Assembly (NCBI GenBank): GCA_964017125.1
Contig: OZ024902.1
Span: 108,002,027-108,066,026 of the forward strand
Source: Flabesymbios commensalis
Lineage: Eukaryota > Annelida > Polychaeta > Terebellida > Flabelligeridae
DNA length: 64,000 nt
Direction of reading: 5' to 3'
The translations under genes were made by a program, and so were the position numbers. Positions 19,278 to 30,645 of this stretch are shown one piece after another. The number at the start of each line of letters is the position of its first letter. Within the stretch, counting starts at the first letter, position 1. The notes beneath the pieces were generated by a model. It saw nothing but the letters and a program-made list of their open reading frames with translations, was not told the origin of the DNA and made no database searches.

Positions 19278-21719
19278 TGGTGTGATGCAGCAGTATAGTA
19301 TTGTGTACTACATAATAATTATATTATTACACAATAAACTATAAAGTGATTTGTACCTTTTTGTATATTTTAATGTTCAGTATTTAATCATTATTTTACT
19401 CGTTGATATACATACAGTAAACATGGTCAATGAGACGTCTAATATTACTAGATAATATAATTATGTATTTGATAATAAAGTGACAGCAGTTTCAAAGTTG
19501 TCTTGCAAAACAATATCGTATTTTTCAGTTCTTTGTTTTCAGTTCTTTGGCTGCCTGTTGAGGGCGACGGGCAGTCGCGGACAACGCGCCTGCCCTGCAC
19601 TGCATGAGCGCTCGAAGCAGGCGCTGGGAGCACGCCGCCAGTTCGCTCAGCGCTCGAGCAACAGGTTGTGACTATGTTCTTCTGCAGCTTAACCCTTAGA
19701 GCTTTGAAGAACGACATTTTATTTTTAATCATTTAAGGTGGTTTTTCACATGATACACGGCTTGAGTGCAATTTTTTTTTGGTTGGCGAAATTAAGTCTA
19801 AACATATAAAGTTATCATAAATTTAAGACACATTTTTTCTTTTAAAAATGGTTACATTGTACAAAATAAACTGATAAAACTTACTATTATCGTCGACATT
19901 AGCATTATAGGGTTTAATGCGCATTGTATGCGTCCAACGCATTAGCAAAGCGCTGTTCAATCGCACTGCGTTGGAAACACGCTGTGTATTCGCTACCAGC
20001 TAGCGACGTTTTTCACAATCCGGACTCAAATTGTTTTTAAATTTTTTTTATGGTAGGACTGTGCGTCGTTTATGTGTGACTGGGACAAACCTCGGTCAAC
20101 GCAAACACAACGAACTTAGAGCGTGTGCTCTACTTGTGCTAACGTTAAACTGGTGCTGGTCTGACGTTCTTCTGGCGTCTACATTCACATACGTGGAAAA
20201 AACGCCCACATTTTTGAGCATGCAGAAAATGTGCGCAGAGGTTGACGCACACAAAAAATGAATGACGTTCATCAGGCGTTCTCGTCGACGCACGCCCAGC
20301 GAATCACAACGCACACACCAAAATTCTTCATTTCTTGTGCGCTGGACGTGCGTGATGGTATGTGTGACTGGGCCTTAACATTTATCGCTATATAAACCAA
20401 CCGTTATGGAATTTTAAACATTTAAAAATAATTTTTTTAATAAAGACGTTAAAGGCACCTGAATGAACATTTATAAACTTCCTCTTGTTATGTTTTAGTA
20501 TTGTAAGCGAAGCGCAAAAAAGTTGGAATAAATCACCCAAAAGGTCGATTTTATCAGAAAAAGGGCGTATGTGTTTATAACTTTATGTAAATAACAATAT
20601 TATTTAATGATATATATAATGAAATCTTTTGTATCTATTTTGACTTTTTTACACTTCAGAAAAAACCCTTTGCGACTGATTACGTGTAGATGGGTCACAA
20701 TCGACATATAATCGTAATTTGATCAAGTCACATTCGATCTGCATTGAGTACATCATATAGCCTATGTGAAAACACACCACTACATTTTTTTTGTCCGACC
20801 ACGAAAATCTAAGACAGGAATGAAGAGTTATTGTTGCCCAAGTATAGACCAATTATAATGGTAGGCCTATGGTGCTACAAACAATCAGGTGTGACCGAAC
20901 TGTTTCATTATGGTCGGGGGTGTTTTAAGTCAGTTGAAACCCTCGGGGTTCTCCATTCTTTGTTGTGAAAAAAAAAAACTTTTTTCACAGCTAAGAATGG
21001 AGAGCTCCTCTGGCTTTATCCTATACATAATCTACATTATGATAAATACACCAGGCAAAATATTTGTAATCACCCCCGAATGTGGATCGGTTTTTCACAA
21101 ATTCTCCATTTATTTGGGGGTTGGTTTCACGAATATGGCTTCTGCAGATTCGTATAGGGTGGAATCCCACTACAGATGTAGACCAAAGCTCAGTGCTCGG
21201 AAACGTGAATCTTTAAACGCTGACATAGATCTGAACCAACATTCCGAGTTCTCAAACGCAAAATTTACTGACCATTAAAAAACTCCTGGTATAATTCAAG
21301 TGCTCGCCATAACGTCCCAGATGTCAATGTATAACATTAATATGAACAAGGAAATGAAAGAGTCTTGATTTGTCTACTACCTGATATGTATCTACTAAAC
21401 GAGTAGGTCTATTATACATCCACTTATTTTTGACTAACAGTAATCTACGTATGACACGCGTCGTAGCCTTATATCTAACACGATACACTGACCCAAAGCT
21501 GTTTGAATGTCGGGCTACGTTCTGCTACGATGGTCCGTCACTAAGCCAGCTTGGGTGAACGTATCGTGTTGGTGACAGTACTCAGTTCAAAGTACTGAAG
21601 TTCACTCAACCCCCCTCCCTCCCTCACAATTGACAGTGCTAATATAATCTGCCGACATCAGACACTTGACCTTGGCGTAATTTGCTGAGATGATAAATAT
21701 GCCTATAGTCTGCCAAGGT

Positions 21720-21790
21720 AACCCTAAGTCTAGGAAACATGCCCTTTCAGCGCGGGAACCGACTTTAGACGTCAGATTCTGATAGATAAA
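21720..21790. repeat. Fragment of the CCCTTTCAGTGC / GACGTC MITE
   Basis: CCCTTTCAGCGCGGGAACCG followed by ACTTTAGACGTCAGATTCTG matches the left half of the 93-bp MITE at 50872-50964. The right half is absent. Confidence 0.6.
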
Positions 21791-22020
21791 CACTATTTGA
21801 AAAAGTAAAATAATAATAGTGGCCTAGTATTCAAATGAAGCAGAAACAGCTAGCGAAGACATTTAGGATGACTTTAAGTGGAAAATGATCACCATTGTTA
21901 AACAAATATATTTGGGTGCTGTAATTAGGTTTAACACGCCTTGAAAGAGGTGTATTCACATTGCGATATTTTGGGTTATCCGATGGACGTGTAGTTGTCT
22001 TCAGCTAGTGAAAGTTATCA

Positions 22021-22143
22021 CTCACTCACTCACTCACTCACTCACTCACTCACTCACTCACTCACTCACTCACTCACTCACTCACTCACTCACTCACTCA
22101 CTCACTCACTCACTCACCCACTCACTCACTCACTCACTCACTC
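22021..22143 (+). repeat. (TCAC)n microsatellite, about 30 units
   Basis: An almost perfect tetranucleotide array with one variant unit (ACCC). The resulting open frames (LTHSLTHS) are not genes. Confidence 0.97.
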
Positions 22144-22299
22144 GAAATATTCGTCTCAATATTATGGCATCCGAGTTTTTTGGTTGGCAGCGCGAGTGTC
22201 ATTTTTACACAGCTGGCTGTGGAAACAAACTGGCGGGCAGTGTGACTGGGCCTCGCGCAGTCATACTGGGTACAAACGGTGTATTATCTATAATCTGAA

Positions 22300-22827
22300 T
22301 TGACAGAATGGTAGAATGGACCTTCGGCAACAACCCCAGGTAGTATGTACAAAAAAATTAAGGTATCAGTTTTTTTGTACAGCCCATTTTTTAACATAGG
22401 GAGGTGTTTTTCGCTATGTTCATCAAAGTAGAGGTCAAGTTAGGAAAATAGCCATATCTTTGCAATAAATGGACCAATTCTTACACTTTTGGTATCACTA
22501 CTCTCAGTATTACCTTATCTAACGCTTGGGTCCGTCTTTAGGTAAGATTGCGTATTGTGAGAATATAACAACTTACATCAAGTCACAACTCAATAGTAAA
22601 TATGCTATGGATTTTTTCGTACATCTTCACAAGAAATAAAACAGAAATTATACTAAGCGTATTAGCTGAAAATGCATTATATTACCAAAATAAACAATGC
22701 TTCGGGAAAAAATTAAGATCAAATTTGATTCCATGGGTGTAACTTTAATGGGACTGAGCTCACTTCATGCTGCGTACGTTCCTGGTGATTAATGATATAT
22801 TCTAGTGGTCATTGAGACCACCCAAAC
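22300..22827. other. No gene recognised
   Basis: AT-rich DNA without a recognisable repeat end or coding signal. Confidence 0.5.
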
Positions 22828-23965
22828 CTGTTTAGATTTAAGGGGTAGAGTTACGTAAATGTCTGTCGCTGCTGTTCTAGTTTACCAGTGTACACATGTC
22901 AATTCAATTCCCGTTGCAATGATATATTGCATGTTGCAGTGGAGTAAATAATCATCTCTCCACATACGTTGAATCATATTTTTTATTACATAAGAATAGA
23001 AATCAGCAGCAAAACAAAATAGTTAACATGGTCGATAAAAGCGACTGAATATCCCATATCTCCATGTGGCCGATGTTTTCTGAAGCCAGATATGTATTTG
23101 TTTAACACCAAGTTGTATTTAGATTTATAGATGTTGATATATATGTTTTATGTAAGAATATAGCAGCCTGTTATTCAAAAATTATAAATTGAGCATTACC
23201 GTACGACAAACCAAAAAAAGGTGTAATTTACATTTTTGATGGCCATTTTATTTTTCATTCATCGGAGGGTGAATGGCGCGGTCATTTTGGATATTTTATT
23301 TCAATTTACTTGTCGGTAATGTTTGTTCCTGTTCCATCTTCAAATAAATCGTATTATCGGCAGCATGTTTAGCGGTATAATTATAGTAACAGTAAATATT
23401 AAAAAACGGCGGATATAATGAATTTGAAGGTCAAATCAAGGTCATTTCTTTTCAAAGACACTCAATTTAAATTTATCGAATAAAAATCTTCCAGAAACCA
23501 TAAATTGCGCTTTCATGTGCGATAAACCATAGAAAATACGGGTTTTTATTTACATTTTGGCGGCTATTTTATGCTTTGCTAATTTGAAGGTCAAGGACAC
23601 AAAAAAAATTATATATTATTTGACAGATTTGAATTCAGCACACTCAAATTATGTAAAAACAAGTGAATAAACAATTATACACTTAAATGCCGAACTAAGT
23701 TCAATGTTTCAGATTTCAGCCCAGGTTAAATACATAAATTTTCATTATAGACTGCTATATTCTTACATTTAAACAATTTATCAACACTTATAAATCTAAA
23801 TACCACTGGGTGTTAAACAAATACATATCTGGCTTCAGAAAACATAGGCCAAATGGAGATATGGGCAATAATTATGTTTTATTTAGTCGCTTTTATTGAC
23901 CATGTTAACTATTTTGTTTTGTTGTTGATTTCTATTCTTGTGTGATAAAAAATATGATTCAACGT
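22828..23965. mobile_element. Foldback element D, copy 1
   Basis: Inverted arms at about 22975-23210 and 23620-23965. The left reads GTTAACATGGTCGATAAAAG … GAAGCCAGATATGTATTTG … TTAGATTTATAGATGTTGAT. The right reads the inverse (TCAACACTTATAAATCTAAA … CAAATACATATCTGGCTTC … CTTTTATTGACCATGTTAAC). The outer left segment (22828-22975, GATATATTGCATGTTGCAGT) has no partner on the right here but matches the outer right end of copy 2 near 44080. The centre has AAGGTCA words. No transposase frame. Confidence 0.75.
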
Positions 23966-24782
23966 ATTCAGATTGTAGTTAGTCTGTTGGTTGAACGATT
24001 TTCTTGGGTGTACCTGCTCCTGGACTATTTAGCCATATTGCCAAAATGACAATGCTCTATTATTGCAATATATAGTTCCTTATCTCTAGGTGCATAACGG
24101 CAACGGCCGCGCCCCTAATAACACTAGCGTCTATGTGAAGAATGTAAAATATTGGGTGTATCATTTTTTGTTTCTGTGTAAACGTCTAAAAGTGTTGAGA
24201 TCAAAATTCATTTCGAGTTATTTTTGGACAAAACCATCTATGAATAAATGTGTTTAACTTTTTTCCTCAGAACACAGTGAAGCTATTAATAATCTAGTAT
24301 ATAGCTATATTTCTTTATCTCAGGATGAAGTCCGCAAATATATGAAAAGTCATTATCTGCAGATGTTAGAAATTGTTGTATTGAAATGGAATTATTTCTC
24401 AGACACCGCACTTATTGTATATATAGCAGTATATATGCTAGGCCGATGGGTCCATGCTGAGAAGAAATAAACCATCTATAAACTCTAAAACGTGACTTTA
24501 TAGACTTGACGTTATCCATTGCTGTTTTTTGCATACATATAGTAGCTCCTATAGTGTGTATTTCTTTCTTAAGTATACTGTTTACTTTGCCACCACGTAC
24601 ACCGAGTGGGTCTATATAAACAGTCGTCTACTGTTTATATTACGTAATTCATTATCTTATCTAGTACTTATCGTATCGGCCTGCGACTGGTGATCCTCCA
24701 CGCGTGTTGGCGTAGTCTCTATTTACATTCTTCAAAGTAACAAAATATTTCCCCCCTTATCACTCGTAATGATTCAATATTG
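23966..24782. other. No gene recognised
   Basis: AT-rich sequence. A small palindrome ATAAACAGTCGTCTACTGTTTAT lies near 24617-24640. No coding or family-level repeat was seen. Confidence 0.45.
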
Positions 24783-24925
24783 TGGGGAACTTCCGTGACC
24801 GAAAGGTAGCCTGCTCGGCCTCAGACCACCAGGGCTCGAATTTCGTGTCCTGTGTATAGAGGGCAGTGTCATCTCATTCATCTCACCGTCCTCAGGAGGT
24901 TCTCCAGGCCCGGTTTAGCCTATGT
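24783..24925 (+). mobile_element. tRNA-derived SINE, plus strand
   Basis: GGGGAACTTCCGTGACCGAA, then AGGTAGCCTGCTCGGCCTCA (A-box-like), GACCACCAGGGCTCGAATTT (B-box-like), GGGCAGTGTCATCTCATTCA, CAGGAGGTTCTCCAGGCCCG and TTTAGCC. It is colinear with the minus-strand copy at 12597-12745. The head resembles a tRNA of the Leu/Ser type by its GACCGARAGGT start. Confidence 0.75.
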
Positions 24926-25194
24926 CACATATGCGATGTATTAAACAGTTAAACATATCATCCAATTCAATTTAACTTTGCATATATATGTTTAATATCT
25001 CGCTTAAATACGAGACATAATTTGACAGTTGCAAAGAAAACACATTGGCATAGTTATTAAAGCGAGGTATTTAAACATCTAAAAGTATCTTGACGTGATA
25101 TATATGGCTATATTTAATAATTTCTATCATATTTATTTATTATCACGATCCGTGAAATTGGCCTGATAAGACAAAAAGTTTTCATGACAGACTC

Positions 25195-25295
25195 GAAACG
25201 CTGACCTAATGTTGCTTTAATGTTGGGCCAGCGACGCCGGCGGTGGACTAGCAATGAAACATCATTGGATCATTGTCTCCTATTTTCTGGGACAT
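25195..25295. repeat. Dispersed GTTGGGCC-type palindromic repeat
   Basis: AATGTTGCTTTAATGTTGGG, CCAGCGACGCCGGCGGTGGA and CATCATTGGATCATTGTCTC. It has the same layout as the copy in intron 2. Confidence 0.6.
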
Positions 25296-27010
25296 TTCTA
25301 CCCGTCAACACGTGATCACTGCATACACATAAAACACATATAAGATGACTCTGAGACAAACATTGGCTCAACATAGTTTCAATGCGTCAGGAGCCTGTAA
25401 GAATTGATCCACCATTGTTGCAATTACATTGATAGATAGGCTATCAATTAGATCTTGTTTTTTTATCTTTCCCTCGTTAGCTGCTAACGATTAAAAGTCA
25501 TGCCCTACTGATTGGGGAACACATGCCTAAGACAGACGTACCATCTAATTAATGTCCGAATATTGACGCTAATTGTGTTAAACAAATTGTTTTGTACTCA
25601 ATCGGTGGTATTTTTAACTTTCCCATTGGAAGCCGAGCCGAGGATATACTACAGGCATGTATCATTAGAAGTTTAGACCTATTGCGCCAAGTTAACCTTA
25701 CTCCATAAGCGTATATATAATTATGTCCGTAAAGCTTATACATGTTATATGTGCGACTGTATACGTCGCTAAGCATAATTATACGTCATGCAAAATTAAA
25801 CACCCGTTAATCAGAATAAACTGTGGGAAATAATTCGAGCAACATCTTTCCAGAAGTTGTCTACGTTGGAAGTATTTTATTCCTACAAGTACAAGAGATG
25901 GAAAATGTTCCTCGTTCTGAACATATCATAGTATAATATTGTACTTGATGTATTGCATAGTGATTCATTATATTTGCAAAACAAAAAGTAAGACCTAATA
26001 GTGTGATTGGCTTTAATATCTGGGATATCAGTCAAACTGATATATAGTACCTGTTTTATTGTAATTTCGAAGATATGTCCATAAATGTATATACAATTTC
26101 GTCGTCATCTGTTATATCAAATAAAATATGAAATAAAATAAACTTTATTGCAAAATATATAACATACAACATTATTACAACAACAATATTATTATACAAT
26201 AATATTAATTTACCATTAATTATATAACAATATAATTTATCATCTCATTGCCTTTTCAAGACAAAATCATTCGAATATTTATTCTGTCAAACAATTTGCA
26301 TGTGGTAGCATCAAAATATTATTATATTCTAAAGCAGACGATGGCCGCCACTTAAAAAATTGAATAGGACAACCAGGAATGATTATAGGCTATAGGCCTA
26401 AGGATAAAAACAACATGGCCCAAATATACATATGTGCTAAATGGTTTTTTTTTCAAACCGTTTTGCCTGACAGCCATTCGGCTGTAACTCGAGGTACGTT
26501 TAGCGAAACGCGTACAGGGTCGGATGTTTGTGATCCCCTGATAGGACGTTGTGGATTTTGCTGATTCTCAAAAAAAATTACGCGTATACTACATGGAGAG
26601 ATTAACGACATGTTGACTCAATAATACAAAAAGGCGTCAGTAATCTTGGTTGACCAGATAACAAGTACACATCTCTAACTAACCACACCTCCTTATTAAA
26701 AACGAAGCCAAGCCTAAACAAAACAGTTCGGTACCCCATATATGTAGTCAAAATGTGGTTTGTATCCTATATATTTTCACTGTTTCACATGTTGTGTGTG
26801 CAGTACATTAAAGAGCTTTAGACAAAAACTGACGTACCAGCTTAAGTGTTCCAAGATACTATGGATTTCGAAATATATGTAGTTGGTGCTAAACGACGAA
26901 GGAAAAATGAATTTAAAAAAACAACAAAGAAAATAAGAATACTGATATAATTGCGATATATTTAGTAAAACAATCGAACACTTTATTCACTTTTCTAAAT
27001 TCGTGACATA
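25296..27010. other. No gene recognised
   Basis: AT-rich sequence with poly-A/T and A/T-only runs (26110-26240). Nothing coding or repeat-like could be supported. Confidence 0.5.
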
Positions 27011-27165
27011 GGTGGCGATAATAAAGGGCAGAATGAAAACGTAGGTCGACATGGACACGTGGCTGTATCCCAGATACGCGAGATTTTTCATTGGTGGCGA
27101 TAATAAAGGGCAGAATGAAAACGTAGGTCGACATGGACACGTGGCTGTATCCCAGATACGCGAGA
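27011..27165 (+). repeat. 82-bp direct tandem duplication
   Basis: GGTGGCGATAATAAAGGGCA at 27011 recurs at 27093. The copies stay the same through GATACGCGAGAT (about 73 bp), followed by a short spacer. It looks recent. Confidence 0.85.
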
Positions 27166-27169
27166 TATT

Positions 27170-27225
27170 TCCCCAATATTGATTAAATGTTGGATCACCG
27201 TCTGCGATGTCGGCCCAACATTATT
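27170..27225. repeat. Dispersed GTTGGGCC-type repeat fragment
   Basis: AATGTTGGATCACCGTCTGC, GATGTCGGCCCAACATTATT. It directly follows the 82-bp duplication. Confidence 0.55.
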
Positions 27226-27282
27226 GCTAACATCTAGTAAACTTGTCGCATTAGTTGCGTGCATCTTGAGCTGCGTGAAATG

Positions 27283-27335
27283 TGTTTTTTTCAGACCAAT
27301 TCGAAGAGCGTCTTCGAATTGGTCTGAAAAAAACA
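27283..27335. repeat. Perfect 25-bp-stem hairpin with a 3-base loop
   Basis: Positions 27283-27307 (TGTTTTTTTCAGACCAATTC + GAAGA) pair perfectly with 27311-27335 across GCG. Such a tight perfect inverted repeat is unusual. It could be a very young foldback, a replication-template-switch scar, or a small-RNA precursor. Confidence 0.85.
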
Positions 27336-27414
27336 TATAATTCCATGTTTCTGCGTCCGATATGGACTGTGTACCAAACGCACGCAAAAACTGCGCACAA
27401 AACTCACTGATGAC

Positions 27415-27520
27415 ATCCCAGCAAACACGATGTGTTGGCCCTACGTCGAAATAAGGTTGAGCCATCGTCTAAGACGCTGGTCCAACATAAATCGAGCATT
27501 GGGTCAATATCTGGCACACA
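27415..27520. repeat. Dispersed GTTGGGCC family, member with CCCAGCAAACACGA end
   Basis: CCCAGCAAACACGATGTGTTGG … CCATCGTCTAAGACGCTGG … CAACATAAATCGAGC. The same CCCAGCAAACACGA start occurs at about 35063. Confidence 0.65.
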
Positions 27521-28120
27521 ACGTGATTATCGCAGGAATGCAAGCATACATGGTAGATAAAATGCTCAATAAAACATTATATGGCATATTACTAGTGCTG
27601 GGTGACACCAACCTGCGTGCAGGGTGTACTTCCCACTGCTGGGTGACACAGGCCAGATATATTGCTCTTCAGGGATACGTTATACCGATCAAACTAACAA
27701 CGTGAAAGAAGTGAGCCGTTTTCGTTGCTCGAGATGCCTTTAAGGTGCTCATTCAAGAAATTCTGCCATGTTTTGCATTCGCGGATGAATTTCACCTCTA
27801 ATTAAGCCATAATGTGCAGTAAGAATACTTAGAAAGCAGTAATGTGTTGAAAGCAGTCAAAATATTCTGTAATTCTATAATTAGAATGCATCTCAAGAGT
27901 TTTAGCTCATGTAAATGGGCTCAAATGTTTGAATTGATCACTATGCACGCCTCCCCCCCCCACTACTCTCCATGAGCGGTACCATTTTCACCAGGGGACT
28001 CCTGGGAATGATATTATCACGAATTTTACCAGGAGAAAAGACGAAATATGGGGTTCGGCCATTGTTTTTAAATGGCTTCCATGAAAATCTAATTTAGACA
28101 ATATCTCCAGTTCTAATTGA
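27521..28120. other. No gene recognised
   Basis: AT-rich DNA with a C-run near 27952. No supported feature. Confidence 0.5.
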
Positions 28121-29769
28121 CACCCTATGTAGACTTGTCATGCAGATACTCTCTCTAACATGGTGTCATGCGTGATACTCTCTCTAACATGGAATGATTA
28201 TAGGCTATAGTTTGAACTACTCCTAACATGTGGAAATACATGTACTAGGTGTCCTGCTTTCTAATGAGCCGTCAACAAGTAAATATGACGAACAGAAATT
28301 CACAGTTTTCGCATATTTACATATGCTAAAACTGTTCAATTTTTTTATTAGATATTTCATGAATAGCTCTTGTACTTCCTTCCAAACACATGGACGAATT
28401 CAAATCGATTTGGTGTGTTCATAAGGTGAAATAGACGCATGCTCACGAAATATCGGCATGGGAATTGACACTTTTGTTGATTATATTTCAACATGGATAA
28501 ACCTGCCGCGTCAAAAAATCGTCTGAAAATACATTATTGTACAATACATCAAATCGATATCCCACCTGCTCAAATATTATCCTCCAAATCTACAATATTC
28601 AGCAAAGTATTATCAGAAAGTGTCCTGCTTTCTAACCATCATTGTCATGCTTTCTAACAATAAATTGACCAAGTATGTCTTGCTTTCTAAGCGATCTGCT
28701 CAATACAACAAAATCACGATATGACTGTGGCAGTTAAGTATTGACAATTTGAAAAAGGTTGTAAATCATCACTACATGTATAACAATACTCCAACAACTG
28801 ATGCGCACACCAGTATTGTGTAAAATACATACAAATTAAACTAAATATCACTGGGGTGTAAATTATACCGACTGGATCGTTGAACACATGATGTAGACCC
28901 ACCCGCATGCGCATCATAAGCAACGTCCTAAGGAAAGGAGTCCGTCAAAAGTAAATATTATGAATCATTGAAGCTCACTTAGTCTACATGAACTTTCACG
29001 TTTTTCTGTGTATCCTTGTAACCTTTCAATATCAGTCACTGTGGACCTAACTAGGCATTATGTCTATGTTAAAATTTTGTGTGTAGGCTTATAGATTCAA
29101 CAGGTATAGACTACAACAGCCCAATAGACCTACAGGGTGAATGCACGCCTATAGGCTGGTAAAGAAAACCATATATTTATAATCGTGGCTTGGTGGTACG
29201 CTGAAAATTTCAAATTTGATTAGGCCTAGTCTAGATCTTTAAATATATTATTTATTTCACAAAGAGCCTGTCCGGGTTTTATTTTTAAAATACTCCACCT
29301 CTACCGCCCCCCCCCCCGCCCCCCCCGGGCGATTGAATGGTTGCCCTCTAGAAATGTCTATTCTGTGAAACGCAGTAACGTCACCGGAATGACTACTCCA
29401 CGAAAACAATGTTATGTAAGACCCCCCTCCCGATACTTCATTGTATTAGCGAGCTCAGTGAAAACATCGGAGGTCAAGGTTATAGGCATATACAACAGTT
29501 GGGCCTACCTGTAAGTAGTCCCCCTATGTATACTTTGCTGGGGTTGCGAGTGTGTGATATTTATAGATTATGACTCCAGCGTCAGGAACACATGTAGCCA
29601 AAACTAACACATCCTCTGACACCAGAAATTCAACCAACACTGTCTCAATACTGGGCCAACATCTCAACAGCTGGCACAACACTGAAGTTGTCCCCGCTTT
29701 GACTTGCAAACGCCGCAAGCACATATATACAGAAGCGTTGAATCAAAATGACAAAAAAATGTATCTCAT

Positions 29770-30165
29770 TATAACGACTTATAAATAGTTAAATCGACCT
29801 CAACTCGTTATAACAACTTATAAGTCGTTAAATCGACTTAGTATAAGTCTTTATAACGACCTATAAGTCGTTAAATCAACTTAGTATAAGTCGTTATAAC
29901 GACCTTTAAGTCGGTAAATCGACTTAGTATAATATCGACACACAAGACTTATAAGTCGTTATAACGACTTATACTAAGTCGATTTAACGACTTATCGACT
30001 AAACGACTTATCGTTATAACGACTTACAGCTTACTAAGTCGATTTAACGACTTATAAGTCGTTATAAGGACGTAGCTTAAGTCGACTTAACGACTAATAA
30101 GTCGTTATGAAGACATATGCTAGTTCGATTTAACGACTTTTAAGTCGTTATAACGACATAACAAA
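29770..30165. repeat. Palindromic ATAAGTCGTTATAACGACTTAT array
   Basis: About 400 bp of nested palindromes. The words TATAAGTCGTT, AACGACTTATA, AAATCGACTTAGTATAAG and their inverses alternate. The left half (to about 29940) and right half (from about 29955) are roughly inverted copies around ATATCGACACACAAGAC, with units of about 45-50 bp. Each unit is itself palindromic, so the array can fold at several scales. Confidence 0.85.
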
Positions 30166-30276
30166 AACACAAATTGGCCAAGATACGACGGCCCATTAAT
30201 AGGCCTACACGATTATAGACTAAACCTATATAACTTAACTTAACCTATTTTTAAATCTGCAATTTAAAAAAGTTAA

Positions 30277-30645
30277 AGGGACATGCCCAGGGCTAAAAGC
30301 ATAAAGAAGCGGTGATTTTATTTTGGCTTCTTAATATGACCATATGATGTAAACATGTCCATAGATTAGAACTGCAATCGTATTTTAATTTTTGTGCTGC
30401 GCACTTACCAGTTAGGCTAGATATAGAGACGAAATTATCGTATTTCTTATTTTTGACATGGTTGTCAATAATTAGAAATCAATAATTTCGTCTCCATATC
30501 TAGCCTAACTGGTGAATGCGCAGCACAAAAATTTAAAAAACTTTTGCAGTTCTAGTCTATGGACATGTATACATCATATGGTCATGTTATTAAGCTAAAA
30601 TAAAATCACCGATTTTTTGATGATTTTAGACCTGGGCATGTTCCT
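30277..30645. mobile_element. TTAA-type MITE P, copy 1 (369 bp)
   Basis: TTAA (30273) + AGGGACATGCCCAGGGCT … ACCTGGGCATGTTCCT + TTAG (30646). It is palindromic for almost its whole length around CTTATTTTTGACATGGTTGT. Inner arms contain TTAATATGACCATATGATGT and GAGACGAAATTATCG with inverses. It is inserted in the middle of element H. Confidence 0.82.

Larger units (their letters stand above)
17766..21560 (+). repeat. 3,795-bp tandem duplication, copy 2
   Basis: Second copy of 13971-17765, ending GGGTGAAC before GTATCGTGTT at 21561. The shared GTATC at 13971, 17766 and 21561 is the join. Near-identity means either a very recent duplication or a false duplication in the assembly. Confidence 0.92.

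Noticed and set aside
22021-22143. Telomere-like or CRISPR-like array
   Set aside because: Simple TCAC tetranucleotide without spacers.
21995-22303. Open frames encoding LTHSLTHS repeats
   Set aside because: Translation of the TCAC microsatellite.
27088-27465. 125-codon minus-strand open frame
   Set aside because: Covers the 82-bp duplication, a perfect hairpin and a GTTGGGCC repeat, so it is a mosaic of repeats.
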